Source: Cyanoderma ruficeps
Lineage: Eukaryota; Chordata; Aves; Passeriformes; Timaliidae
Direction: 5' to 3'
DNA length: 64,000 nucleotides
Assembly: GCA_008694505.1 (NCBI GenBank)
Contig: VZDJ01000216.1
Coordinates: 451,455-515,454, forward strand
Part shown: positions 43,554 to 55,378 of the stretch, in pieces
Layout of the letters: each line of letters starts with the position of its first letter
Numbering within the stretch: the stretch's first letter is position 1
Position numbers and translations under genes: made by a program
The notes under the pieces: model-generated
What the model saw: the letters and a program-made list of their open reading frames with translations, nothing else
Databases searched by the model: none
What the model was told of the DNA's origin: nothing

Positions 43554-43752
43554 TTCACAGAACCCTGGAACATCTGGGTTGGGAGGGTGCTCAAAGTCCC
43601 CCCAGTGCCACCCCTGCCCTGGCAGGGACACCTCCCACTGTCCCAGGCTGCTCCCAGCCCCAGTGTCCAGCCTGGCCTTGGGCACTGCCAGGGATCCAGG
43701 GGCAGCCACAGCTGCTCTGGGCACCCTGTGCCAGCCCTGCCCACCCTCACAG
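43554..43752 (-). mobile_element. CR1 LINE 3' fragment
   Basis: Reverse-oriented: GTGCCACCCCTGCCCTGGCA, CCCACTGTCCCAGGCTGCTC and GATCCAGGGGCAGCCACAGC. Confidence 0.9.
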
Positions 43753-44204
43753 GGTTCCTCCCTAAAGAAGTTTCTAGGAGCAAAGTCCCATTAAGGCCAG
43801 GGATGCTGCTGTTTGCAGACATTTCCCTCCTCACCCCTCGGCCCCGAGGGGACGGACATCATCTCCCCTTCCCGCCCAGCACACCGCCAGGGCAGGGAGG
43901 TCGTGTCGGGACAGCCCCGGTCCGAGGGCTGCTGACACGGGACACAAAGCCCCCATTGTCCCTCCTGTGACCCCCGGGGGCAGCAGGAGCGTGTCCTCCC
44001 ACCGGGCGGGGAGGGACCAGCCCGGCGCCGGCACCTCCGGGCGGCGCAGAGGAGCTGACATGGGAATATTGTCCCAGTTCACCGAGAGACTGCGAGGGAA
44101 GGAAGGAAAAATCCAGAGCACATCCACAGCTCCATCTGATGGAAGCCTTTTGGAGAACAGCCTCGCCCACACAGCCACCCGCAGCCCGTGCTCCCCTGGA
44201 AATC

Positions 44205-44362
44205 ACAGTCAGGGAATGTCCTGAGCTGTAGGGAACCCCAGGATCACCCAGTGCAGCCCTTGCCCTGCCCAGACCCCCAACAATCCCACCCCGGGCATCC
44301 CTGGGAGCTCCTGGAGCTCTGGGGCCATGGCCATTCCATGGGGAGCCTGGCCAGGGCCCAGC
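44205..44362 (-). mobile_element. CR1 LINE fragment
   Basis: Diverged reverse-oriented CR1 with GGGAATGTCCTGAGCTGTAG and ACAATCCCACCCCGGGCATC, related to 19109-19332. Confidence 0.78.
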
Positions 44363-44972
44363 AGGTTTTTAGTGACAGAATGGAGACTCTTCTGCTTTAT
44401 GGTTTTCTCTGCTCTCACTAAAATCTTGCTCTCGAAGATCAGAAAAGGATTTCTGTGTGAAGGTGCTCAGATGAGGAAACATTCAACCTCAACAGCTAAA
44501 ATGAGTTGAGCTGGCTGAAAAGGAGTTGGGAAGGAAAAGCTCCAGCCCAAAAGTATTTTGCTGGAATAAATCTGCTTTTCAGAGTTGTTGACTTTTTGAC
44601 AAGACCAAAAACTGGAAAACTTCCACTTTGCATCAAAAACGTGATCAGGCAAGAGAACAGAAAATCTCACTTTTCAGTGAAAACAATCCCTCCAAATGGA
44701 AAACTTGCACTGTTTGTTTTCATTCTGCCATGAAATTCTCCTTAGCGCAGGGAAACATTCCCAGCCAGCCCCATCAGCACGGGGGCTGAGAGCAGAAGCG
44801 ACAGGACAAGTGACACCGTGCCCCAGGCACACATCCCGGGCACAGGGCTCGGCTGCTCCTGCTCATCTCTGCTCCTGCCGGGGTCCCACACACTCCCAGA
44901 CCGGCCCTGCAGAGCCACGGGGGATGTCACTGCCCAGACATCTCCTGAGCTCCCAGCCAGCAGCATTGTCCG

Positions 44973-45441
44973 GGCACAGAATTCCCTGCTCCAGGCAGAA
45001 TTCCCTGCTCCAGGCACAGAATTCCCTGTCCCGGCACAGAATTCCCTGTCCAGGCACAGAATTCCCTCCTCCAGGCATAGAATTCCCTGCCCCAGCACAG
45101 AATTCCTTGCTCCAGGCACAGAATTCCCTCCTCCAGGCACAGAATTCCCTGCTCCAGGCAGAATTCCCTGCTCCGGGCAGAATTCCCTGCTCCAGGCACA
45201 GAATTCCTTGCTCCAGGCACAGAATTCCCTTCTCCAGGCACACAATTCCCTGTCCCAGCACAGAATTCCCTGCTCCAGGCACAGAACTCCCTGTCCCAGC
45301 ACAGAATTCCCTGTTCCAGGCACAGAATTCCCTGCTCCGGGCACAGAATTCCCTGTCCCAGCACAGAATTCCCTGCTCCGGGCAGAACTCCCTGTCCCAG
45401 CACAGAATTCCCTGTCCCAGCACAGAATTCCCTGCTCCAGG
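44973..45441. repeat. Minisatellite, ~20-bp CACAGAATTCCCTG unit, ~23 copies
   Basis: Tandem units of GCACAGAATTCCCTGCTCCA with CTGTCCC and CTCCTCC variants; almost every unit contains an EcoRI site. Long frames on both strands arise from the array and are not genes. Confidence 0.95.
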
Positions 45442-45517
45442 GAGCTCCAGGCTTTTGGCTTTGCTGCACTCAGTGTTTCCAACCCCAGCCCTGCCTGAGC
45501 AGCCTGACCCTCTGAAA

Positions 45518-45665
45518 TCACAGATCCATGGAATTGTTTAGGTTGGAAAAGCCCTCCAAGATCACCAAGTCCAGCCTGACCAAGGCCACCACTACACCGT
45601 GTCCCCGAGTGTCACATCCACAGCGTTTAAATCCCGAGGGATGGGGATGCCATCCCAGGCTGTTC
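45518..45665 (-). mobile_element. CR1 LINE 3' fragment
   Basis: Reverse-oriented terminus: AATCACAGATCCATGGAATT, GGTTGGAAAAGCCCTCCAAG, and CAGCGTTTAAATCCCGAGGG. This is a different, older-looking CR1 subfamily. Confidence 0.85.
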
Positions 45666-46904
45666 ATGGAGCAGGAGAGGATGGATAAGGTCCCGTCAGC
45701 CCGTGACAGCCCAGCACACATCCCTGAGCCACCCCACATTCCCGGGAGGGGCCTTGGGACACGAACTGTCCCGGACACCATGTGCAGCAGGAGCAGGGCT
45801 GGGCCAGCAGCTGTTTTTAGCAGAAGATGCTGCAGGGCTGTGACACCTCCCTGCCACGCCAGAAATGTGAGACAGGAACATTCAGTGTCCCAGCAGATCC
45901 GCCTCAGTTTGTGCCATTCCCCTTCCCCCTGCCCATCCCCAGGAAACCCGGGGTGACCCAGGATGGGCTCCCCAAGCCCTCATTCCTGCACAGCAAACGA
46001 GAACAAACACAAGGGCAGAAAAGGAAACACTGCCCAGACCCACCACCAAATATAACCCAGGCAGGGCTGGAGCAGCACGACCTGTCCTGCACATGGATTA
46101 TCCCTGGGGCTGGCACATTTATTGTTTCATTAAATGACTTTCTGGAGTGCTTCAGCTGCAGCAGTTCCTCCTTTCTGCTGAGTTTTCCCCCAGCCCCGGG
46201 GTCTCCAGAGCTTCTGCTGGAGCAGCAGCTGCACACGAGGATAAAAATAAAATTTACACATCCAGGGAAGAAATTCCCTCCAGGAGTTGTGGTTGCTGAG
46301 TTCTGCTGGGGGGTGTGTGTTTTTGAGAATGACCTGAGTGATTTGAGGCCAGTTGAAGCAACATCTGGATGACTTCACTTTCCTGCTCACAAGCAGGTCC
46401 CTGGTGGGGGGGTCACACACCACAGACCCATTTATCTCCCACAGGAAAAGGCAGGCCTGGATTCCATGGGGAATGTCACAGGCAGGAGCACCTCCCGAGG
46501 GAGCTGGGCTCTGTGCCTGAGCAGCCCTGCCCGGGCCAAACCTCTCCCCTGTGATCCAGAGCTGGGAAGTCACTTCTGACAACTGAAGCTGTGAACAGCT
46601 TTGTCATCAAGGGAGCACTCAGAGCACTCGTGTCACCACTTGTGTCACCACCATGTCACCCTTTCTGTGTCTGCCGTCAGCAGCAGCTTTCTGTCAGCCT
46701 CCAGCCTCACTCAGCACAGGAAATTCTCCCCACCTGCAGACCACACCTCACCAGAAGGGAAGCAGCATTCCCAGAGTCCTGCAGCACATCCAGAACAACC
46801 TGGGGAGCTTTGTGGTGCTCTCTGGAGGAGCTGTTCATCCTTTTCTCCAGAGGAGATGCTGTGCACAGGCTGCTCCATCAGCACGGCCCAGCCCTGGACA
46901 CACC

Positions 46905-46975
46905 AGGGGTGACAGAGGGGCCAGGAGCTCAGGGGACAGAGGGGCCAGGAGCTCAGGGGACAGAGGGGCAGGCAG
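46905..46975. repeat. 24-bp tandem repeat x3
   Basis: Units of GACAGAGGGGCCAGGAGCTC with AGGG linkers, the last partial. Confidence 0.88.
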
Positions 46976-48856
46976 GACACCCGATGGCACATGGAGCCCC
47001 TCAGGTCAGCCACACACAGAGAAACCTGCGCTCTGCTTTTCTGCAAGTGTCCCCAGGGGCTTTGCTTGCACGGTCCTGCAGCCCTCCCACATCCCTGCGG
47101 GGAGGCTTTGGATGTGATTTCCAGGAGCCACCAGCACCAAAGGGCACCAGGAGCACGGGTGTCCCCAGAAACAGGAGTGTCCAGCACAGGACTAATCACT
47201 TGCAGCATTGTCCTTTCTGAGCTGCGCTCCAGAGAAGCTCCCAGTGAGTTCCTGCCTGGAGAAGGCTCAGCTCTCCCCTCCCCAGCTCAGCCTTGCAGCA
47301 CCCTCTGCCTCCTCTCCCCTCCTGGGACAGGGCGGTGCAAATCAGAACCCTCTCCCCAGGGTGCAGGGAAGGCAAAAGCCAAGAGCAGAGCCAGTGCCCC
47401 CCTCCCCAGCCTGCCTTTTCCCTGGGCTGGTAGGAACGGGATGTCTCGGATTAACACTCCATAAAGGACCTGAATCCTAAAAACAGAGGCACCCTCAAAT
47501 GAAAGCACAGACCACCGTGTCCAAGAGCATCCAGAGATTTTCCTGGCCAACAGTGACACACCCTTGGCCACGGTTTCTTCAGCAAAAGGTTCATCCCCTC
47601 CAAACTGCTGCTTTTCTTTTCCAGAGAAAATTCCTGTCTGAGCCCTCAGGCACATCCAGGCCCTCACCTGTGGGACCCAGCCCTACACACGAGGCATTTA
47701 ACACCTCACATCACCCATGGGGTCTCGGATACTCCCCAGCCAGAGGAGCCAGATCGGGCATTTGGATCCAGTTAGTTTCCCTCATCTGCCCTGAAAATCA
47801 GCCAGGGCTGGGGCTGCTCCAGCTGCACACATGGCCTGGAGCAGGAAAGGCACAAGTCCCTCAGAACATCCTCTCCAGCGTGGATTTCCCAACAGTGCTG
47901 CTCCTCACTCCAAGAGCAAAATCACTCCACTGAAGTTTTCCTGCTCAGCAAAACTGATCCCTCCTCCCCATAGCAACCTTTGTCTGCTCTCTCCAGCCCT
48001 GAGCCATCAAACCCCTTTGGAAATTCGCAGGCAGAGCCTATGGGCCAGACAGAAGAAAATTCCTGCCTTTTTTTTTTCTTTTTTTTTGCTGTTGAGAGCA
48101 AAGAAACCCCAAGCTGCAGAAAGGCTTCCAGCTCCCCCCAACACCTCCTGTGCTGCAGGAACTGCTCCTCTCCACATCCGAGCTGCAGGAGCCAGGGCTG
48201 GCAGAATGGGAATGTCTGTAGAGACTCGAATTGGGACCATTTCCATGGTCCAGACACCTCCCCTACTGGTCAGCCCCGTATCTGAGCAAACATGAGGTGA
48301 CACGGCAAAGGACAAAGGAGAGGTGAGAGAATTCCCATTCCTCAGCCTGTGGAAGTCAGGGAAGTTCGTGGAACCCGGCTGGGATCTCACCCATCGGGGT
48401 CCTCTGGGGGATTCAGGGAGATGTGAGGAGGGCCCAGGGCCCCAGTGCTGGCCCCTGAAGAACCAGCAGGGCTGGGGCTGGGTGGGCAGGGCAGGCTCTG
48501 GGGACAACCCACACCCAGCTGCCTGCAGTGCCCACCCCGGGGTGACTCCGAGCAGCTCCCAGCTTTCCTGGGAACAGGGAAAAGCAGTGGGAGCAGCTCA
48601 GTTTCCTGATCATGCCTCAGCTCCTGCGTAACGTGATTTCTGGCTGTTCCTGCGTTCTGCAGAGGCCACGTGAGCAGACATTCCGTTCAGCCAGGGCTGC
48701 TCTGAGCTCTCCTGATCCCTGCCGAGCTCCTGACTCCAGCCCTGACCGCAGAAGCACGGGAGGAAGCGAGAACGGGGCTCCTCCAGCAGGTCCCAATCCA
48801 ACATCTGCTTTCCATGTTCCCCTGGCGGTGCTCCAGGTGCGCACAGCACACTTGTG

Positions 48857-48890
48857 TCCGTCTGTCTGTCTGTCTGTCTGTCTGTCTGCA
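48857..48890. repeat. TCTG microsatellite
   Basis: About eight GTCT/TCTG tetramers. Confidence 0.9.
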
Positions 48891-50062
48891 CACAGCAGGG
48901 CCCTCCGTCTGCCCCAGCCGACCTGGTGGGCACAGAGCAGCTCCCCGAGGAGCAGCCCTCATCCCCGGGGTGAGGTGAGGTGACAAAACAGAGCTGCGGG
49001 GGAGCAGGAGGGAGCCCTGCCCCAAAACGGGGCTGGAGAGCAGCTCAGCCCCGCCAGGTAAAGCCCAGCGGAGGCACCCGGAGCATTTCTGCCTCAGGGG
49101 CGGGACACGGCCCTCCCACCCGGGCACGGATGGGCTGGGGGGAGCCAGGGCCCCTCGGGGAGCCAGTCCCACACTTGGGGGTGTCCGGGGCAGGGTGATG
49201 GAGGGGCTCCTGACCTGACCCTGGGGTGGCCACAGGGCTGGCCCGGGGCGCATCCCCACAGCCACAAAGCAGAGAGGCACCAGCACCTACATCACTGCCG
49301 GGAGGTGAAAACGTGCAGGGACATTCAAACTGCCCAGAATTAGATTACAGACTCCATAATCACTTCATCATGCCGAGGACTCCAGCCCTTGCTTCCCACA
49401 CTGGAGGGAAGGGGCTGCACGCCCACAGCCCGGCTCCGATGTCCGTGCAGAGGATGCTCCACGCGCAAAATTCACTGTTCGAGCCTCACGAGCCACGCCC
49501 AAATACCCAGAAAATCATTTCGGCATCACCTGGTGCAAACACAAACTCCCTGCCTGAGCAGCCGAGTCAATCGAGGAGCAAATGGCTGCAATTAGCCACT
49601 AATTAGCATCAATTACCGGCAATCAGGGAGGGGGAAGTTACACCTGGGCCAGCGAACTGCTACAAGAACTTAAAAGTGAGGGTCACTTTTCTGCCGCGCT
49701 GCCCGAAACAAAATCCGAGCATCTCCCGATATTCCAGGGAATGCGTCCCACATTTACCAAAGAGTGAATCCTGACTGCCGGGAGCTGCAGAAAGCCCGAC
49801 GGACCGAAAGCTTCCCGCAGCGCTGGAGGACACCAACAGCAGCACAACCCGGGGAAACAGAACACTGACCCTTCACCCCGGCACAGCGCCGAGGGCCAGC
49901 ACAGAACATTCCACCTGCAGCCACGGGTTGACTTGTAGCCCAGGGGAGATTTAGGATTATCAGTAAAAATGTCCCAAAGTTTTGCAGGAAAGCAGCGTGA
50001 GGGAAATGTGGGGAGCCTCTGCTGTAACCCTGCCCATCACCCGTGCCCATCACAGCCCTCAC

Positions 50063-50185
50063 CTGAGCACAGGCCCGGGGAGATGTTGATACAAGGTTTT
50101 TCCATCCTTGACAGGTGGTCATGTGCATCCTGCTCTGTTAGCTCCAGGATTCTCTTTAAAAGACTCCCCATCTGTCTCACCGAGT
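50063..50185 (-). CDS. Exon-like block, unassigned (possible CDRT4 upstream exon)
   Basis: A 123-nt block on the minus strand has a near-ideal acceptor (branch-like CACTAAT, then TTTGTACTGTAG ending at 50186) and a strong donor (CTCAG then GTGAGG at 50062-50057). One frame is open for all 40 codons: SVRQMGSLLKRILELTEQD, continuing with AHDHLSRMEKPCINIS and ending PGLCS. The other two frames contain stops. The first half looks like an amphipathic helix. Leading two and trailing one bases give a phase that joins exactly to the CDRT4 exon at 37451, making a Gly codon; Met codons within it could be the start. I do not recognise the peptide. It could instead belong to another minus-strand gene, or be a chance frame. 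Confidence 0.45.
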
Positions 50186-53100
50186 CTACAGTACAAAACA
50201 GACAAATTAGTGTTTGGCTATGTGGCCACGATGTTTTTTCCTTTGTTCTCCCTCAAGAGCAGGTCAGGGGTGTGTGAAGATTCACGCTGTGGAAGGCCAG
50301 TCCATAAAGGAGATGGAGGAGTCTGCAGCTTTATTGGATAAAGGGGGAGCCCGTTGGGCCACACCCGTGAGGTCTCTCCCGAGGTTTTGAAGGTGCAGCC
50401 TCCTTTAATCCCAGATTCCCGGCCGTGTGTTGTCCTCTTCCTTCCCTCTCGGCTGAGGCACCGGGAAGGTTCAGCCTTCCCCATATCCCCCCCCTTCCCA
50501 TTTTCCCCCAAGCTGGGGAGTTCAGGCTGCCTGGGCTCTGCGGGGGACTTTGCACTTTGTCCATTCCCTGAAAGTTCAGGAGGCTGTGTGTGTATATATA
50601 TTTGTATGTATGTATGTGTATTATAATATGTATTTCTAACACGATCAAACTCACTGGGTCTGTAACCGACAGGGCAGCGTGAGGCCGGTAGGGACACCAG
50701 GGCCCATTTCCGAGACATTTAACACCCATTTCTCCTAAAGACCCCTGAGAGGTTTGTAAAGAACTTGAGTTCCCCGGCAGGAGCAGCCTGCAGGGAGCTG
50801 CTCTCTGCCCGCAGAGCTCCTGCAGGGATGTTCCAGCGCTCACCTGCCTGGCTCAGGAGCACAGGTGAGCCTGACTGAAAGCTTGGGAACTGCCTTGGAG
50901 TGTTGGATGCTGCACACGGAGCCCTCAGCTTTGGGAAGCACAGGCAGGTGGCAAAGTCACCTGCTCTAAAGAAAAGCCAGGGTTTGGGCTGGGGATGAAC
51001 ATTTCAGCCCATCCTCCCACACTCTGTGCTCCTTAAGCCATTATTATTATTATTATNACCTTCCCTGTCTGTCCAGCCAGGAGCCGTCCTGGGAGTCCCA
51101 GTCCCACCCAGGCTCTGTGCACGGGGTGTGAAATGCTGCTGGGCCCTGGGACAGCTGGCCTGGCTGGCAGAGGACACAGGCTGGGGCTGCACACACGCCC
51201 TGCTGAGCCCTTCCCACGCCCTCTGTGTCTCTCTGGTTCCCCGAGCTCAGCTCCCTGCTCCATTCTCCAGGTCCCAGCCTCTCCCATCCCCATTTCCCAC
51301 CCGCAGCAGCTGGGAGCAGCAGCCAAGCACGGAGCACCTCCTGGAACTGATGCCCAGGACACACCCAGGAACACGGCCACTGCTGGGTGCCTGTGACAGC
51401 ACAAACACGCCCAGCCCAGCTCTTTTGTCCCCCAGAGCCACCTCCTCCGCCAGTGCCACCAGCTGAGCCCACCCCAGCCAGCTCTGCACACCCCAGTAAA
51501 GGGTTTTAAGGTCTTGGGGAATTCCCCCTTTGCCGGGTTCCAGCTGGGTCAGCCAGGTGCTCGGAGGGCTCCCGGGGCAGGGGCACTCAGTGCTCCAGAG
51601 CTCATTTCCACAGCAAACCAGCCGAAAATCAGCTTGGATGGCTCCAGTTGTTCCTGTTGTCGTGGGCATGGCCCTTGGACAGCCTCATCTGTCTCTCCAA
51701 GTGTTTCTCGATCTCCTGGTTACCTCTCCCAAGGATGTGCTTGTTCCTGGGCAGCTGACACAGATCCTGCAGGAATCCCCCCTGGGCAGTGCAGGTGCCA
51801 TGGGGCAGTGCAGGTACCGTGTCCTGGCTCCTAGAAAAGCTGGTTCCTGGTGTTAATCGTGAAATAACCGTTCACGTGCTGCTGTTGTCTTGTCTTTGAG
51901 CCCCCTACCCTGGGCAGGGCCGGGGTCCCTGCAGAGCAGCACTGGCACAGCCACGGGGCACCGCCGTGGGTCAGTGGTGTTTGAGTGTCACCTCATAGAT
52001 CCTTGTAAAGATCCTGCTTTAATCTCCATGGACTTTAAAAATCTCCAACCCAGCCGCAGGAGCTGCTGGAGCGGGAGTTGGATCCTGGGCAGATTCTGCC
52101 CTACACAGAAGATCCGGGGAGGGAAAGGTTTTGCAAGAGCAGGATCGGGGTGACCTCATGGAGGCTTTCTGCACAACGCCTTGGGGGACTTGTGATCTTC
52201 CCAGAACTTCCAGTTTGCTTTTTACAACGAACTGGAGCTCGTGCTCCCTCCCAGAGCTTCCAGTTCGCTCCTCAGGACAAGGGGCGGGAGAAGGGAGTGT
52301 GTGGGAGGAGCCCGGTCACCAGGGAATTCCCGGGATTTCATCGTGTCCCCGATCCCCCTTCCCTGCTGCAGCGCAGGGCTGTGTGCTCTGCCCGGGGCTG
52401 CTGTGCCTGCCCCCCTGCTGCCTGTGTGGGGACAGAGGGGACAGGAGGGACGGCAGGGGACAGCAAGGGACGGCAGGGGACAGGAGGGGACGGGGGACGG
52501 GGCGGGGGGGGAGGGACGGGAGGCACGGGAGGCGACAGTTGTCCCTGCAGCCCCGTCTGTGCCGTCCCCTGCGGGCCCAGAACAGAGGTTTTCCAGCTGG
52601 AACACGGAGCCCTGGTGGGTTTTCACCCGCAGCGGGTGGGCGAGGGCTCCGTGCGGGGCCCGGGCCGTCCCTGCTGGCCCGGCTGCACACGGGACGGGAT
52701 CGGCATTGAGTAACGTCTCTGGCAGGGAGCGGCGAGTTTGGGAAGTGTGTAATGGGGCCTCGGGGGATGCCTGGGGGAGGGAGGGACAGCCGGGCCACCC
52801 AGGCACTGCCCGCTGCCCCGCCAGCCCGGGGGACAGGGCTGGCAGTGCCCGCAGGGTCCCCCGCAGGCGGTGACAGGGCGCGACCCCTCCGTGTCCCCAG
52901 GGCAGGGGGAGGGACAGCACATCTTTATGGTATTCGGGGGCAGATTTCCATCGTCGCAATCCTGAGCAGTGCAGTCAGAGAGCGGGAGGGGAGGGCAGAG
53001 GCAGAGGGTGGGAGCTGGAACGGGCTGAGGTGGGACAGCATGGGAGAAGGCTCCCAAAAAGACAGCAGGAGAAACCAACAAATCCAAGTGAGCCGACGAA

Positions 53101-54950
53101 CTCCACCCAAAACAACCCCGGGAGCAGGGCTGGTGTGCGCCCAGGGCAGCCCCTCTCAGGGTGGGCAGAGCTGGGGCATCACACCAACCCACACCACCCC
53201 ATCCCCATCCCTGGCAGCTCCTGGGCCTGCCTGGCACCTGCAGCCCCCTTTGCAGGGAGCCGGGGGGCTGCTGCGGCTGAGCCCCTTCGCGGTGCCAGTT
53301 TGCTCAGAGCACCGTAAATAAAGCAGCTTTTGGCCCACGCCCGGGGCCGTCCTGCCGGGCCAGGAGTTTCAGCGCTGAGCTCACTCCTGTCCCGGCCCCA
53401 GCGCGTCCCCGCCCGGGGCTGGGGGTGCAGGGAGGGAGGGCTGGAGGTGCACATAGCTCGGGGAGAGGGGAGGAAAAGGGGTCGGAACTGAGGATGAGGT
53501 TGTTCCACCTGAAAACCTGGAGGAGACGCTCAGGGGATGCTGGTGGCCCGTCCCAGAGGGATGGACTAAGGGAACAGCTGCCACGGCCCCCAGGGAACCT
53601 CCCGAGTGCTGACCAGAGCAGGGGGTGCAGGTTCAGAATAAGCAAAGGAGGTTTTTTTCTGTTTGTGGTCACTCTGCCACAGGCTGGGGCACAGGTCCGG
53701 GGCTTGTCCCGCTGTGAGGCCCAGAGGGGGCTCGGGGAGGAGGTTTCCATGGGGATGAGTTCCTGCACTCATGGAAACAGCCCTGGCCCGGACAGCCCCT
53801 GCCCTGGGAGAGCCCTGCCCTGCTCAGGAGGTGTCAGCATCCCCTGCCCCTCCTGCCAGGCTCCGAGTCCAGGGATCAGCCTGGAGCTGCCCAGGCAGCC
53901 CGGGGGGCCCCGGGAGCTGATGCCAGGGGGTTCCCCAGCCCCAATGGACAGAGCAGTCCAGTGCTGAGGAAACACACCCGGCCCTGAGGAGGATTCCAGG
54001 AGCTCCCACTGGTTCAAACATTCCTGGAAATGAATAATCCCTTCCTCTGGGAGCCCCCTGCCCTGGGAAGAGCCTGGCTCTGGAAAAAGCAGCATGAGGA
54101 CAACCGGAGGCAGCACAGCTCCAGGCTGGGTCTGGCAGCACAGGGAGTCAAGGCCACTCTTGGTGTGACACGAATCTGGCCAGGCCTGGACAGACTCTGC
54201 GTCACTTCCACCAAATCCCCGTCCCTGCACTGCAGCATCCTCCTCCCCGGGGCTGGGCTCCTGTCCAGATGCCTTTGGGATGTGCAGGGGGAGTGGAACC
54301 ATTTCCAGGATTTATTGTTTACGGCCAGAGATGCTCATTCTATGAGGGACACACAGGGAAATGCCTGTGGAGCCACCTCCCGAGTCATTCCTTCCTCGGA
54401 ATCACATCCCAGAGATCTCACCACAGTCCCAAAAAATCCCTTTCCATCCAGCATGACACACGTTCCTCCTCCTCTGCCTGGTTAAGAGACCCTCAGGGCT
54501 GGGCTGAGCCTCGGGAGGAGTTTCCCGGGATTCTGGAGCAGGATTGCTCAGCCGTGCCCAGCTCCGGCGGCCTTTCCTTGCAGGAGAAGCTGAGCTGGGG
54601 GCACGGAGCTGCCCTGGCCCCCAGCCCTCCCTGGGCTGTCCCAGCTCCCCGAGTGTGTGGGATGCACAGGAAAGCCCAGCACGCTGGGGAAGGGCAGCTC
54701 TTGCAGGGGCAGGACGAGATAAGAACATGTCCGGGAAATCTGAGTGACGCTGGTGTTCCGCGGGGTGGGAGCGGTGGGAACGCTGTCCCAGAGAGGGCTC
54801 GGGCAGCCCCGGCCTGTCCCGACCCCGCAAAACAGCCCCGGCAGGGGGGAAGGCAGGGACGGCTTTTCCTGCCGGGGAGCAGCGGGAGCTCAGCACAGCC
54901 AGGGCCACTCACTGCCTGCCCTCCTTCCTGTGCTGCTGTGCCGCCCGATT
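50186..54950. other. No gene recognised; minisatellite and CpG-rich patches
   Basis: Holds a TA/TATG simple repeat (50586-50625), an ATT repeat with one N (51041-51057), a GGGGACGG-type repeat (52430-52530) and a CpG-rich patch (52480-52900) that could be a promoter. A possible 31-nt minus-strand exon (50869-50839, ending GGCAG then GTGAGC) has a phase compatible with 50185-50063 but is too short to trust. Confidence 0.4.
52430..52530. repeat. G-rich minisatellite (GGGACGGCAGG / GGGACAGGAGG)
   Basis: Irregular 10-12-bp G-rich units, about eight copies, at the start of a CpG-rich patch. Confidence 0.8.
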
Positions 54951-54951
54951 C

Positions 54952-55378
54952 CCTCTAGGAATTCATCTCAGCTCTCACTGTAGGAATTCATCCCTGCATT
55001 CTCTGTAGGAATTCATCACAGCATTCCCTGTGGGAATTCATCCCTGCACTCCCTGTAGGAATTCATCCCAGCATTCCCTGTAGGAATTCATCCCTGTATT
55101 CCCTGTAGGAATTCATCCCTGCATTCCCTGTGGGAATTCATCCCTGTATTCCCTCTAGGAATTCATCCCAGCATTCCCTGTAGGAATTCATCCCTGCATT
55201 CCCTGTGGGAATTCATCCCTGTATTCCCTGTAGGAATCCATCCCTGCATTCCCTGTGGGAATTCATCTCAGCTCTCCCTGTAGGAATTCACCCCTTCATT
55301 CCCTGTAGGAATCCATCCCTGTATTCCCTGTGGGAACCCATCCCTGCATTCCCTGTGGGAATCCATCCCTGCATTCCC
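54952..55378. repeat. Minisatellite, ~25-bp GGAATTCATCCCTG unit, ~17 copies
   Basis: Units of TAGGAATTCATCCCTGCATT plus CCCTG; most contain an EcoRI site. The array edges shade into single-copy sequence. Frames through it are artefacts. Confidence 0.95.

Larger units (their letters stand above)
37452..50062 (-). other. Upstream of CDRT4 last exon; possible long intron
   Basis: If the exon at 50185-50063 belongs to CDRT4, this 12.6-kb span is one intron. It holds minisatellites (38576-38728, 41757-41802, 44973-45441, 46905-46975), CR1 fragments (39213-39326, 43554-43752, 44205-44362, 45518-45665), a TCTG microsatellite (48857-48890), a CpG-richer patch at 43830-44060 and unique stretches at 44380-44740 and 49300-49900. 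No other convincing exon was found. Confidence 0.4.

Noticed and set aside
44696..45541. Long frames of ~180-280 residues on both strands
   Set aside because: Produced by the GAATTC minisatellite; peptides such as NSLLQAQ repeat with the array unit, and all frames are open alike.
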